NCBI GenBank assembly: GCA_033961575.1
Contig: CM066730.1
Coordinates: 120,989,523-121,053,522 of the forward strand
From: Aselliscus stoliczkanus
Lineage: Eukaryota > Chordata > Mammalia > Chiroptera > Hipposideridae
Length of the DNA stretch: 64,000 bases
Direction of reading: 5' to 3'
Position 1 is the first letter of the stretch, and every line of letters begins with the position of its first letter. The notes below the pieces were generated by a model. The model was given only the letters and a program-made list of their open reading frames with translations. It was not told the DNA's origin and searched no databases. Both the position numbers and the translations under genes were made by a program. Shown here one piece after another: positions 24,230 to 37,339 of the stretch.

Positions 24230-24800
24230 GAAAGGTGTTCTCTATTCTGCAGAAGTGTTATAAACCTCATAGTCTGTGAAATTTTCCTCACTGAGTTTAT
24301 TCAGCCATTTGTGATAACAAGTATCCTGTCATGGCATACTTCATCTCTAAAACTAGATCACAAACTTTTTTTTTTCCATAACACTGCAATCAATGTGGTA
24401 TTACACTTAGTTGGAGTTCAATAAATATTTGTGAAGTGTATTATCTGCCCAGATCTCCTTTTCCCCAGATATTTATTTTACCTACTTTCTCACTTTATTT
24501 AGGCTTCTGCCAAAGTATGACCTTATGAGAAGGGGCTTTCAAAACAAGTCTCTCTAAAATAGGACTTCCTACCTCACCATACTCTATCATTTTACCTTGT
24601 TTTATTTTGCTTCATAGTACTTGTCTGTGAGCTATGTGTCATATGAAATATTTGTTTAGCTTCTCCTTTCTCCCAACCATAGTAAATGTATAATGTAAAT
24701 TTTATGAGTGCAAGGTCTTTGCCTGTACAAATGTTTTATATATGCTATACCTCATAGTGGCTGGCACAGGTTGGATGCTCAGTGTATTTTTATGGAATTA
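24230..24800 (+). repeat. two adjacent L2-like LINE 3' fragments
   Basis: The first ends at 24415-24445 with 'ggagttcaataaatatttgt'. The second (about 24450-24800) has 'ccttgttttattttgcttca', 'tagtacttgtctgtgagcta' and 'tgcaaggtctttgcctgtac', and ends 'ttggatgctcagtgtatttt'. Both are diverged. Confidence 0.5.
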
Positions 24801-26847
24801 ATAAGAATGGTTTATAATTTCTACTCAAATGTATTTTATTATACTTTTTTTAGAAGTAAAAAATATAAGGAACATAAATTTCATTCTAATTTATAAAGGA
24901 TACTGTTTCTCTAAAATACAGTTAATAAAGTAAAATATTGAAAAATCATTTCAAAATTTATAACTAGATTTTCAAGTACAATGAAATATGTTATATGTTG
25001 AATGGATTATGAAAATATGAACTGTCTAGCTCTAACTTGAACACTGACACCTTTCTATCCTAGTGTGTGTATTTTTAAATGCCAAGAGCAAATTTAACTG
25101 CAGCTCTTGGGATGTAGAAAGTCTAAACTGAGTTCACATGCTACTTTTTTCAGTGTCCTTAATAAAAGAATAATCTGGTTTATATCCACACTTCACGATA
25201 ATTCTTATATGAATTCTCTTATTGCATCATTGTTCCTGAAATTACCCTCCCTTGTTCTCTCAAAGATACATAGGTTTACGGAATGTGTTATATATTCACA
25301 GATACCTTATATGCATTTAAGCAGATGGTGCATTCTACAGTTTCACATAAGCTGTGAAATAATGGTTCTAAATTTTAAATAACAAATTTTTTTGATGCTA
25401 AATTTATAAGTTCAGAATTCTTTTTAATATGTCATCATTTTTGATCCATCCTTAAGGAATGATGGTTTAAAAATATTCTCAATAGGATCTGCTTAAATTT
25501 AGATAGTTTTAATAATGAAAATATAGCTGAGTCGATTTATTTTTTTAAAAGCCAATTCTAAGTCAACCTAAGAAAGAAAACTTCATTATTCAATATTGGA
25601 AATTTAGTTAATAGGTAGACATTATCCAAATCATTAGATATTTTAAAGCAAAAACTTGAAGTGTGAGTCTAATCTGTCGATTGACTCTTTTTCCTCCTAT
25701 AGAAATGCTATGTCTCTTTCTGAATCTGAAGATCCTAATCTATTTTTTTTTATTCTGTCCTCTTAGTAATCATTTTGTTGCTTACTTCCATTAGCATGTA
25801 TTGCATCTTTTCTCATGGTGTGCGCATGCGTGTGTGTGCGTGTGTGCGTGCACGCACACGCAGGGAGAAGGGGACGAGGGGCTAGAGAGTAACTAATTGC
25901 TGATCATCGCTTTATGTTATGGTTTCTCCTCTTTCATTTTGGAGACCTTACTACTAGAGTGATATATGTTTTGTTTATTTGTTTAGTTATTTGTTATTTT
26001 TTAGGAAACACAATCTGGTGGTTAAGAGATTTCCATTTTTCTGACTACTTTCCCTGCTTGTAGGCCATAATAATTTATTTCTTTATGATTATCCTTGATT
26101 GATCATTCTATTGCCCTACGTTGAACATGACTCCTGTATAGAAGTTCTCTTAATATTTTGTTATAATTAAAGAAAAGGTATTATATAATTGCTTTACTAC
26201 AGAATGTTTTAAAATAATTCTGCCCTTTGCAAAATAGAGAATCAAAAGTTATATAATTGTGTTTATGTTAAATTTTAAAGTTATTTATAAAATGATATAA
26301 TTTATTCAATATGTCTCTATATTTGTATGGTGAGAGTGGGGGTGTCGTGGTCCATGTTAGTTTAGTCTGCCATGTTTCCAGATCATTCTAAGTCTGTTTT
26401 CATGTCCACTTAATTCTATTTATATAAATAACTAGATGTCCTAGTTTTCCAGTCCACATTGTGAAATCATGATAAATGTTTATCCAAAATCTCCCAAGTT
26501 TGATAGCCTCTATTCAAGAGGGCAGTCAGTATTAGACAGAAGTCCCTTAAGTTGCAGAACGAAGAGAAGATTTTGTTCCCTTGAGTAACACACCCACTGC
26601 TGCTCACCCATCCTACATCTGTTCCTATAACCATGGACATCATGTCTATGGGGAAATATAGCTCTCAAAACATGACAGGCTCCTCGACAAAAGTATGTGT
26701 GCTCACTGCCACTAGGATGTCTTAGAATTCAATTTTAATTGCTTTTAACTGAATATTCATATACACTCCGTTACCTGCTTCTGTTAAACAAACTTCTCAG
26801 ACATCCAAATCTAAATATAACATCCCTATACTTAAAAACCAAGCAAA
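24801..26847. other. unique AT-rich sequence, no gene seen
   Basis: Holds the alternating purine-pyrimidine tract at 25818-25862. Otherwise no gene or named repeat is seen. Confidence 0.4.
25818..25862. repeat. alternating purine-pyrimidine CG/TG tract
   Basis: 45 bp of strict purine-pyrimidine alternation made of TG, CG and CA steps, with six CpGs and an 18-bp perfect palindrome centred on GTGCGTGCACGCAC. This is the classic composition for left-handed Z-DNA. Confidence 0.85.
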
Positions 26848-26969
26848 GGGCCGGCTGAGTGGCGCGGTGGTTAAGTGCTGGCTTCGGAAGCCAGCGGCCC
26901 CGGTTGGGTCCCACATATGAGGGCCAGTGACACTGCCCTCAAAAACAAAACAAAACAAACAAAAAAAAC
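26848..26969 (+). mobile_element. tRNA-derived SINE (short lineage-specific type)
   Basis: GGGCCGGCTGAGTGGCGCGG...AGTGACACTGCCCTC, followed by an AAAAC-rich tail. The short duplication AAGCAAAGG lies at 26841-26849 and 26970-26978, overlapping the first G residues of the element. Confidence 0.9.
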
Positions 26970-27439
26970 AAGCAAAGGTTTTTTATCATTTCAAAATCAA
27001 ATTTGAAATATTTCCCAAGACAAACAAAATGCTTTATAATCTGGTTTGATCTTTCTCTACGTACATATTTCATTCTTTCATTTAGCTATGTTTAGCTACT
27101 TGAATTTTCTTCAAAAGCAACTGTTAGCTAATTTTCAGGACTAACATAATAGCCTTATTCCCTTGAATGTATTCACCTTCATTTCTTTAATCCATGCAAT
27201 TCAAATGTCTTTTAATTTGGGGCATAAAATAAAGAGACAATATTTGATGATACCTCCTTCCCTATGAGTACAGTTTTAGGTGTGTGTCCATCAAGTGTGT
27301 TCCCATTACATAAATGTATGTTTATCACCCTCAGTTGTAATCATTGGTTAACTTGTCTTTCTCCATATAATACTTTGTGTTTCCATTTCTTAAGTATCTT
27401 TGTATTTTCTACCACTGGAAAGTGGATGTATTTAACAAA

Positions 27440-28270
27440 TGTTTCTTAATTATATATAATATTTAAATGATATAAAGAACTTTTAAAACTCAACAATAAG
27501 AAAACAAACAACCTGATTAGAAAATGAGCCAAAGAACTTAACAAGTACTTCACCAAATAAGATATATACAGATGGTAAATAAGCATATGAAAAAGTACTC
27601 TACATCATATGCCATCAGCAAGATGCAAATTAAAACAATGAGACAATACAATATACCTGTGCCCCAAAGCCAGGACACTTACAACACCAGAGACTGGTAA
27701 AGATATGGAGCAACAAGAATTCTCATTCATTGCTAGTGGAAATGCAAACTGGCAGTTTGGCAGTTTGGCAGTTTCTCATAAAACTAAACATACTCTTAAC
27801 CATACATGATCCAGAAATCATGTTCCTTGGGATTTTCCCAAAGAAGTTCAGAACACATATCCATACAAAAACCTGAACATAGATGCTTACAACAGATTTA
27901 TTCATAATTGCCAAAAGTTGGAATGAGTACACTGTGATTCATTCAGACTTTAGAATATCATTAAGTGCTAAAAAGAAATGAGCTATCCAGCCTAAAAAAA
28001 TTATAATGCTGAACCCTAAATGCATATTACAAAATGAAAGAAGCCAACCTGAAAAGACTACATACTGAATGATTCCAATTATTTGACATTCAGGAAAAGA
28101 CAAAACTATGGAGACAGCAGATCAGTGGTTGCTAGAGGCTAGGGATAGATAGAGTACAGAGAATTTTTAGGGCAGTGAAACTGCTCTGTATGTCATTATG
28201 ATGCTATAAGAGTAGATAGATGTCACTTATACATTTGTCCAAACCCATAGAATGTATAACACCAAGAAAA
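27440..28270 (+). repeat. old L1 (L1M-type) ORF2 end and 3' UTR
   Basis: Phrases in order: 'aaatgagccaaagaacttaa', 'tgccatcagcaagatgcaaa', 'ctagtggaaatgcaaactgg', 'acagatttattcataattgc', 'aatgattccaattatttgac', 'gtggttgctagaggctaggg'. These are the antibody-like signature phrases of the L1 ORF2 C-terminal part and L1M 3' UTR on the + strand. A GGCAGTTT unit is repeated three times at about 27749-27773. Confidence 0.8.
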
Positions 28271-28312
28271 AAGGAAGGGAGGGAGAAAGGTAGGCAAGAA
28301 AATACTATGCAG

Positions 28313-28421
28313 GGGCCGGCCGAGTGGCTCTGTGGTTAAGCGCTGGCTTGGGAAGCCAGCGGCCCCGGTTCGGTCCCACATGTGAGGGCCAGTGACGCTG
28401 CCCTCAAAAAAAAAAAAAAAG
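28313..28421 (+). mobile_element. tRNA-derived SINE (short type, well-preserved copy)
   Basis: GGGCCGGCCGAGTGGCTCTG, GGTTCGGTCCCAC (box B), AGTGACGCTGCCCTC and poly(A). The perfect 17-bp duplication AAGAAAATACTATGCAG lies at 28296-28312 and 28422-28438. It keeps more CpG-containing positions than most copies here, so it is relatively young. Confidence 0.95.
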
Positions 28422-28779
28422 AAGAAAATACTATGCAGGTAGTGTAGTTATAGTTGATGGTATTACTATTTCCAACTATTTATCCCTCTTCTCAACTATT
28501 AGTTCCTTGTTGTCGTGTTATCACAGAGCTTCCTGTGGGCACTTTTCTTTTTTCAGAAATATCAGTCTTGGCCATTGGCCTGGATTTAGACAATGAGGTG
28601 TAAATAAATTTTGCCAAAACATGCCAAAGATGTAATAAAGAAGAAAACCTCAGATCCATATCACTTACAAATATAAAAATCTGAAATGAAACATTAACCA
28701 ATAAAAATTCATCTGATAAGAAGAATAACTCACCATACTGAGTAACATTTACTTCAGATAAATGAGTTTCAATACTATA

Positions 28780-30540
28780 ACTCTCTTAATAAAATTTATT
28801 TTATAAATATATAAAAAGATAAAGATCAATCTTTTGATAAAAAATATTTTTCAAAAATAAATCTTTAAAAAATAAAATGAGATATACACTTATTTAACAG
28901 AAAAATATATCCATATGCCCAATTACCAGCAACATGCCTAAGAATTTTCTTCAAAGAACAAAGAGTAAGAATGCCCATAACTGATTCTATTACCGAACAA
29001 CATTCTGATAGTAATAATCAGTACAACTAATAAAAAGAAGTATAAAAATTAGAGGAGGAAATAAACATCATATTTACCAGTGATGTGATTTCATATTTGA
29101 AAAATGAAAAGGACTCATTATTTTTTAAGTACAAAAAGTAAAAGAAAAAGAATAAAATTGTCAGGTTGAAAGCAGATGTATAAAAATCAGTTAGAGTCAT
29201 ATTTACAGATAATATTTGGCTAGAAGATAGGTCGAAAAAGACTTCATTTATAATTTAAAAAAAACTATGGAATGTTATCAGTCATAAAATGGAAAACAAT
29301 AGCTACCATAACAACAAAACTGAAGTATTTAAAAATAAAAAAGAAATTAAAAGGCTTACCATATTTCCAGATAAAAAGATTCAATACTATAAAGACATGA
29401 ATTTTCCTAAAGTAAATCTAAATGTAGCTTGATTTCAATAAAAATACCAAGTTTTTTTTTTTTTCTATTTCAATAAATTACAGAACTACTCTAAAATTCA
29501 TTTGGAGGAAAAAATGGCAAGTGATAATGTCCAGGAAAAGCCTAAATTAAAAGAGAATATGATAGACCAAACTCTCTACTCTTATATTAAAACATGTTAT
29601 ACAGTATCATTAATGAAACAGTGTGGTTTGGCCTCTAAGTAGACATACAGACAAGTGGAAAAAATGAAAACACAATTGAGAGGCCAAAATAAGTATTAAA
29701 ATTTAGTGCATGATAAAGGTGGCATTTAAATTAGTGTGATAAATGATGCTGATATATTTGAATGGTTCTCTGAGGAATGAAAAGTAAATTGAATAGCACA
29801 CTTTATGGAGAAATAATTTTCAGAAAATAAATGTAAAATTTAAAAACAAGAGCTATCTGAGCATTAAGAGAAGACACAGGAGATCATTTATAATAATGTA
29901 GAAATGAATGATGACACAACTATTGACATATAAAGTGTATAAAAAATAAGAAACCTTAGAAGAAAACCATAAACAAATCAAAATATAAATGACAAACTGA
30001 GAAAAAAATCATTTATAACTGAAATCAGAGGTAAAAGAGTAATTTTTTTACTATCAAAATAGGAACTAGAATGAATAATAAAACACCCAAACACCGAGTA
30101 GAAAGGTGGTTCAAGCAAGTACAGCACACAAAAGAAACTAAAAATAATTCTTAAACATATGTTATATATTAGCTTCAACCATGACAAGACAATAAAGCCT
30201 AATACTTAAAGACAAAACAAAACAAAAACAAAAAAAGCCAAAAAAAAAAAAAGCTTTCTTTTTTACTACTCAGATTGGCAAAAATTAAAATGTTTGATAA
30301 CAGAGTAGATGAGATGTTTAGAAACAAGAACTCATATGCATTGCTGGTGAATGTATAAACTGGGATAGCCTTTACTGAGTGTTCCAATATTGACCTAAAT
30401 TTAGAATGTATATGTATATAGTTGATCTTATGGGCCCCATTCCTAGAGATACATTTTATGAATTTATTCAGTCATGTCAGACATTAACATTGCTTGCAAT
30501 AGCAATTTATACAATTTTTAAAAAATAACATGGCAGATAA
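28780..30540 (+). repeat. old L1-derived sequence (ORF2 C-terminal part)
   Basis: Phrases such as 'gaacaaagagtaagaatgcc', 'agcttgatttcaataaaaat', 'acaagtggaaaaaatgaaaa', 'tgcattgctggtgaatgtat' and 'attcctagagatacatttta' match, in order, the L1/HAL1 ORF2 3' half on the + strand. Many stops; no coding capacity. Exact borders are uncertain. Confidence 0.6.
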
Positions 30541-30671
30541 AAGCAGTGAATTCAATATACTTTGAGAGTATTGAAGTATGTTGTACAGGCTTGGGTGGAA
30601 AGATGTCAAAAATTTTGTTTAGTAAAAAATGTAATATGCTAAATAGAGTCTATTTTTGTCCTGCTAAAGCA

Positions 30672-30785
30672 AGAAAAGAAAGAAAAAAGGAAGGGAGGAA
30701 GGGAGGAAGGGAGAGAGGAAGGAAGGAAGGAAGGAAGGAAGGAAGGAAGGAAGGAAGGAAGGAAGGAAGGAAGGAAGGAAGGGAG
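30672..30785. repeat. (GGAA)n/(GGGA) microsatellite
   Basis: A variable AAGGGAGG part (30672-30716) followed by about 16 GGAA units. GGAA is the ETS-factor core. Confidence 0.96.
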
Positions 30786-30787
30786 GT

Positions 30788-30910
30788 TCATTAATTCCTC
30801 ACATATTTACTGAGTGTGACCTAGTTCTCAGACTCTGCTGTATATATTTAGAATATATAAGTCAGCAAAACAGACAAATTCTACTCTCATGGATCCTCCA
30901 TTTTAATTTA
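30788..30910 (-). repeat. L2-like 3' end fragment
   Basis: 'cacatatttactgagtgtga', 'agtcagcaaaacagacaaat' and 'tctactctcatggatcctcc' read as reverse-strand L2 3' end. Confidence 0.45.
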
Positions 30911-32394
30911 TACATTTCCTTGTACATGCATAGAATATTGAAAGTATATACATATAATAATTTAATCATAATTTGTCAATGCAAAAAATGCTATTGAGTT
31001 TTGTTTTAAATGGGGAAAGTACTATGGTAAATGCTGAATGAGGACACAATAAGACATTTTTCCATACAAAGCTAAATCATTATTGGATTTTAATGAAAAT
31101 GACTGGCACATATTGTCAAAGAGAAAGTGGTTTAGTTCTGGGGATCTGGTAGGGTGTAAGAAGAGTTTAAAATGGCTATAGGTGGAAGTGGATTAAAACC
31201 TAACTTTCTTCATTTAAGTGGAGGGGATATGAGAGAGATTAATAAGAAAAAATAAATAAATAAAAATAAAAATTGTTTGTAAGGTCAGGATATTTTTGAA
31301 CCACTAAGCAACAGCAATTTAAATTTGGAGAAAAAAATGATATCATAAAATGAGTTAAGTTAATAACACCAAATTAGAAAAACTATACAAGAAGCAGTCT
31401 CTACAGAAGATGAATTTGTTCCATGAAGGAGAATGTGAAGTTGGACTGTAAAATTAAATGGAGATATATTTCAGACTGTAGACAGTCTTTGGTATTTTGA
31501 AAATTTGTTCTATGATATATATTGCCTATTAAAAAATTAACTAGGTAAAAAAATAAAATAAATTAAAAAAGTATACATATCTTTCAACTGAAATTTTTAT
31601 TTAGGTAATGGGAAGAATACTCAATTAAAATCCTGAATGTATCATTTACCAACAAAATTATCTTGGGAAAGTTATTCAACTCTTTTTAATTCTAAATTCT
31701 TTGTTTATAAAATTGGAATCATTATATTCTAAAATTCCTCTCCTAGACTGAAGTTATCATGCATGAACATTTAAATATGATAAATATTAATTAAAAAATA
31801 CATATATATGTCACTGAGCTAGATGAGAACTGCTATTTTTTTTTTTTGTAATTTTGCTTGAGACTGGTATATATATGCATACACAATCCAATGACTATGT
31901 AATAGGAAATAAAATGTGAAACATGGAAGTTTCTTTCATTCATAATCTCAAAATCTTAAAACAACAAAATAATTACTAGAGATTATTAAATCCACAATGA
32001 ATACTAAGAACTGTATAATAAACTATGTTGTTTCCTTAATTTAAGACTTAGAAAAAATAATCTAGACCTTGAGCACCATTTCAAAAGCTTCATTTCACCT
32101 GCTCCCATTGTTGAATCTTTAAATTCTAAACTTGAAGCATATTGACCTATTGACCTACTTTCAAGCCCCCAATGCACTGTGCTTCTATAAGGTTTTGAAT
32201 GTATTTTAACACGTTTGTCTTCTGCTTAGGTTCTGTCTTATCACATGTTCCACAGCCTTCCCTGCTCCTCCACTTCACCAACTTACATTTGCCTTCAGCT
32301 AGTCACTTCTTTCCAGCAACTGTTCCTAATATCGAGTCCAATGACATTCACATGTGTCACATATAACCCATATCACCTATACCTACTCCACTAG
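30911..32394. other. unique AT-rich sequence, no gene seen
   Basis: Short A-rich runs near 31240-31280 and 31540-31570 and a T run at 31836; no recognised gene or repeat. Confidence 0.4.
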
Positions 32395-32650
32395 TAATAA
32401 TTGGAATAACATCCTCATTGTGTTTTTACTATGTATTGGCACACTGCTAAACATTTCACATGAATTTTTTATTAACTGTTCTAAATATACCTCAAAACAT
32501 CTGAACTATTAATATTTCCATTTTAAAAATATGGAAAATAAGGTTTGGAAAGAATAGGTAATTTGCCCAAAGTCATAAAGCTGAAAAGTAGATCTAGGAA
32601 GAAAAAACATAGATTGCCTGACTCATTCTAATAACCTCCTGATTCACATT
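32395..32650 (-). repeat. MIR fragment
   Basis: 'ttactatgtattggcacact', 'aggtaatttgcccaaagtca', 'taaagctgaaaagtagatct' and 'ttgcctgactcattctaata' follow the reverse-strand MIR order. Confidence 0.65.
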
Positions 32651-33134
32651 CGTGCTTACCTGCATTTCCCAATAATCTTTAAATATTCCTTAGATATGAG
32701 ATAGTACTGTTTTGTTTTGTCTTTTAAATTGTATCTCTAATAACTTGCAAAGTCTGCCATTAAGATGTGACTTGAATTCAAGGTCATTGATTCTCATGGG
32801 ATTCAGGATGTATTAAGAGCCAGAGAATTATAGACGTTATCTGGTAGGGGACCAGGCAACAAGGTACAAACAGGGAATTTTGGTTGTGGTCATCCTTCAT
32901 GGAAGAGCTGCTTATTAAGTGTCTGCCATCTGACACTTCTATGGTGACTTGGTGTGACAACATAGCCTACATCATAATTTGTTTCATGACCTCTAAGAAA
33001 GCAATGCCTCTGACTGTGAATGGGGGTTTTGGTGCCTTAGAAGCCAAAGACAATGACAATTGTGTCAACAACAGTGCCGAGCAATCATCTATATTGTTGC
33101 CACCCATATTTTGTTGTTTTTTTCACAATGCCAA

Positions 33135-33355
33135 CTAAATAAATGTCATGAAAGTAAAGGCTCAATAAATGGTATCTATTATTATAAAGCAGGCTTATTC
33201 ATCCCATTTTACAGATAAAGAAATTGTGTCCCAGAGAGAGTAAATGTGGTCAAGATCCTCCATCTGGTAAGTAACAGAAAAGGGACTTGAACCATATAGC
33301 ACACCTGACCCCAATGTCTGTGCTTCTAACCAACACTCCATATTGCCTTGGTTCC
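33135..33355 (-). repeat. MIR fragment
   Basis: 'catcccattttacagataaa', 'tgtcccagagagagtaaatg', 'agtaacagaaaagggacttg' and 'tgtgcttctaaccaacactc' are the reverse-strand MIR core and 5' half. Confidence 0.75.
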
Positions 33356-33401
33356 TGACTTTAAGTAGTTTTTTAATCTACTTGGTGAGAAAAATATAGT
33401 T

Positions 33402-33555
33402 CTTTTTTTATTAGTTTCAGGTGTACAAAACAACATAGTGATTAGATATTTATACACTTCGCAGTGATAACCCCAACAAGTCTACTACCCATGTGACACC
33501 ACACATAGCTATTACAATACCATTGACTTATTCCCTATACTGTAACTTAAAGACA
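33402..33555 (-). repeat. L1 3'-end fragment (antisense)
   Basis: TTTATTAGTTTCAGGTGTAC at the left, then 'aagtctactacccatgtgac' and 'tagctattacaatac', end the L1 3' UTR. It is a different L1 subfamily from the copy at 8338 but starts with the same words. Confidence 0.75.
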
Positions 33556-36195
33556 TATGGTTTCAGTCATATATTAAAATGAGATTCTTTCTTTCACGAG
33601 GTTGAGCAAAGACCCAAAGCAATGTACTCGATAAGGGAAGATGCCAGAGTACTTTTACAAACATGCTCATAGATTATGAAAACAGTTCTACCAACATTAA
33701 CTCTTCAAATGCCTTGAAGTTTGAAAATAGTTAAAATTAAAATGGCTGAAAAATAATGTTCTGTCAGAGAGTGTTCTTCGTAAGCTCTATGTTCCCTCAT
33801 AAAGGAAAGTAGGGTTGCTTTTTCTCCAACGTAAGTTAAGGTTTGAAGGAATCAGCAGAAACATTTAGAGAACTTGGCATGAGTCTGGGAATTTAGGGGA
33901 GCACAGATAGGGTCTAACTTTATTGAGAAAATTCTAAGTGTAAAATGGCAGAGGCTAGAAGGGTTTGAGATGGTGTAGCTATGAAAGGGAGGGTGCTTTT
34001 GGAGGCCTCACTCCATTGGAGCCAAGATGGCTTGGCGTGTTTTCAAAAAGTAATCTCACACAAGAGGACCACCTAGAGGAGCAAATATATCATCCTCAGG
34101 CTTTGGGGGTAGTGAGGAATCAACAGTGGAGAGAGCTAGAAGAGTGATACTATTCATATCATACCAAGTTGAAGTTTTCCAGTAGAAGGTTCTGTGAAGA
34201 AACTAAAATAATACCCCATAAGATAATGAGCCTGAAATTGCACATCTGTCATTAGAAGATACTGGAGTCAGATTGCAACTGTACCAGTCAAGTAGAATCA
34301 TCTTTTTTACCACTGTCCTTCCCTCATCCCTAGCTCCAATTTGGAGAGGCCTGATATTATAACTAGTTTAGTAAATTGAGGAAAACATGAACTAGGACTA
34401 GCAATATGCTGGCACCCAGCATATTGGAGTCTGTCAGAAACTGTATATAATAAGCCACCAATTTTTATTATTTAACATTTTACTTTGAATTTGTAAGAAG
34501 CCTATTGTCTATCTGCTTTGAAAGATTTTAGCAATGTATTTAACTAGAAAGTAAAAAATTGCACGTGTGATCCAGATTACATGAGAAGTATCTATTTGAG
34601 CTGGCCAGTTGTTGGGGTACATGTTAATCTGGGTTTCAAGTTTATTTTTTTATCTGCTGATGTCATCCACAGAAGTTCATGCACACACGAAACCATCCTG
34701 TTCACTTTTTGAAGAGATTCATTTAATTTAATTAACATTAGTATACTCCAAGGGGTTCTTCTCCTACCTGTCTATATAGAAAAGGATAAATAGACAAAGC
34801 ATGCTTTTGCAAAGCAAATAGGGATTGTTTGGAATGACTTTTATTCTTTTGTTGTTATTCACTTATGGCTCAATATTCCTGGCAAATGATAAATGTCGCT
34901 GTCTAAAGGGTGCCTTTCACCTTATAAGGGTTGCTGGTCATTTATTTGATGGCAGAAGATTTTAAAAACTATACTGAAGTTGGTTTAAAATTTCGTTCTG
35001 TGAACCCGGCAATAGGGCAAAGCAAAGGTTCATTTTTGTAAATAATACTGATTTGGAATAATTATGTTAGACATCTTAATTTATGAACAAGAAATTAATC
35101 TCTCCATGCATAGTTTTAGACAAGAAATGTTTCAATAAAAGATTGTTGTCTTGTAAAAAACAAGAAAATACCTCTAAAATTACCACTGAGGCTTACAACC
35201 AGGGCTGGAGAAACTCAAATAGTAAGAGTTCAGACATGTGATATTACATTGGCTGGAATTAATTTGTAAACTGAGTCTGCTCTTGTGGCTAAAGATCAGA
35301 ATATATGGGATCTGTCACAAATGCCTTCACCTGACATAATTACAGTAGGTCCGGGAACATAAGAAGATGCATAAATGCACACTGTGGCTCAAAAAAGGAA
35401 AGGTAGCCACTGACTTTCAGATGCACATTAGGTAGAATTTGTAAGATCTAGTAACCAATGATATAGAAGATGAGGGAGAAGAAGGAATCTAGAATAATTC
35501 TGAAATTTTGAGTCAGTATGACTAGAATAGTGATGTCAATTAGGAGACGATTTGTGTTAATAAAAAGAAAACATGATCATCTTAAATCATGTTTACATTC
35601 AGTATTAGATTAGTTATTATTTAGTTCAGATATTACACATGAAATTATATCTCCTGGTCAGGACAATACTTGGCAAAAAAAAGCTTCGTATGTATTCCAT
35701 TATTTGTAAAGACAAGACTAACCCTTTAAGCTAGAATAATATATTTTCTCCTTATTGATTTTTATTTATAGGTCTAAATGGGTAATAAAATTCTTGCCAG
35801 GAGAGTGCTCTCAGAAGTTTTTGTTTGTTTCTTATATCCTAATTTTACTGTCCCCAGAACAGGTAACTACTTCAACCCATACATGTAGTGTTACACCTGT
35901 TTCACACTCAAGGACCACATCTAAATTTAGGATTATTTAAGGAACTTTATCTTGACATATTAAGATTCAGACAACTTGTTAATCTACCAAGACATAATAT
36001 AGCCTATTCCTATTAACTAGTATATGCCTCATTCTGAACTTAGTGCTTTGTCCTTAACTTTGAAAGCTCAGTGCCCTGCTTCATCACCTAGAGCTGAATC
36101 CCAGTTCTAAATCTATATCCTTGACTTCCCGAAAGGTGTCAGATTGGTTATTATCATTTGTGATATTTAAAAAACCATCATATATGTTTGTGTGT
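33556..36195. other. unique sequence, no gene seen
   Basis: No convincing gene. 35440-35560 has a few phrases reminiscent of the unnamed old repeat family near 6500. Confidence 0.4.
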
Positions 36196-36196
36196 G

Positions 36197-36198
36197 GG

Positions 36199-36257
<59 letters not shown>

Positions 36258-36275
36258 ATACACACACCCACACAC
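36197..36275. repeat. (TA)n(CA)n compound microsatellite
   Basis: About 13 TA units, then about 24 CA units with small interruptions, directly left of the mariner MITE at 36285. Confidence 0.96.
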
Positions 36276-36284
36276 ACACCCCAG

Positions 36285-36467
36285 GGGGTGCCAAAAAAGA
36301 GATGTTATCTATGTATTACTTTTCAAAGTTGAACTATGGTAGCAGTGTGTAGTATGACATTTGCTCAAAAGATGGCATTAATCAAATGCATGTTGGCATC
36401 ATTCATTGTATTACAATTTTAATACAGCATTTTTCTTTCTTAAAATGTGTATACATTTTTTTGGCAC

Positions 36468-36468
<1 letters not shown>
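36285..36468. mobile_element. non-autonomous mariner-type element (GTGCCAAAAAA family)
   Basis: Left end GGGGTGCCAAAAAAGA; right end 'aaaatgtgtatacatttttt' then TTGGCACCA. The termini are shared with 6133-6366 and 43744-43875. TA duplications cannot be read because microsatellites abut both sides. Confidence 0.7.

Positions 36469-36469
<1 letters not shown>

Positions 36470-36514
<45 letters not shown>
36470..36514. repeat. (TG)n microsatellite
   Basis: About 21 TG units directly right of the mariner MITE; complementary to the (CA)n on its left. Confidence 0.96.
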
Positions 36515-36516
<2 letters not shown>

Positions 36517-37339
36517 CTGTTGCCCCCTCTTCCAGTACTGTGTTGTCAGAATTACTTATATAACTGGGGGTGATAGTTAAAATATTTAATGTGGTTGAGG
36601 GCATGGGCATCGATTACTCAGAAAGGTTGCTGCCTGGGGCTCTGGAACAGATTTCCTGTGGTTTGCTTGCTGAACATGACATTAACTTTGAGGTTGCTGA
36701 CTTATGGGCAGAAAGGAGGTCGCAGGAGAGAGAATGGAATGACAGAGGAGTTAGGGTAGAAGTAATTATTCAAAGGTTTAACATGGTAATCATTTGTATG
36801 TTTCATCACATTAACAACTGGTCCAGCCATTCTTGTGCATACAGGCTGCGTCGTGACTAAATGGAAAGTCACCCTATTTGAAAGGTCATGCAAGTTTGTG
36901 AGAGGGATGAGGGAGTTCCTGACCTAGTTTGATTTGACAGTATTTACTGTGTCAAATCAGTGTCTGATAACTGTTCTTCTTAGCTCACTCTCACATCTAA
37001 TGGCTACAACAATAAATCCATGAATTTGATATATTACAGGTCCATTTGAAAGCCCCAATGTATTTTTGTTTCTTGTGGAGCATAACTCAAACCCATGATA
37101 CTGTCATCTATTATTGTAAACAAAGATACAAAATGTTGTGTCTTTACACTACCATTCCCCCATCCCTTGCGCATTCCCATCACAATTACTCAAACACTTT
37201 TTGAGTGCCTGTCTCCTTGATAGTGTGTTATGACAAGAAGATTAATGAGCCTTTGTATCACAGTCTGCAGAGTTACACATCCAATTCAATAATTAAAGGC
37301 TATGTGATGAGTGTGGATGGTGATATGTCCGAAATTTTG
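36515..37339. other. unique sequence, no gene seen
   Basis: A 96-codon open frame (36570-36860) has no domain I recognise. No repeat named. Confidence 0.35.
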
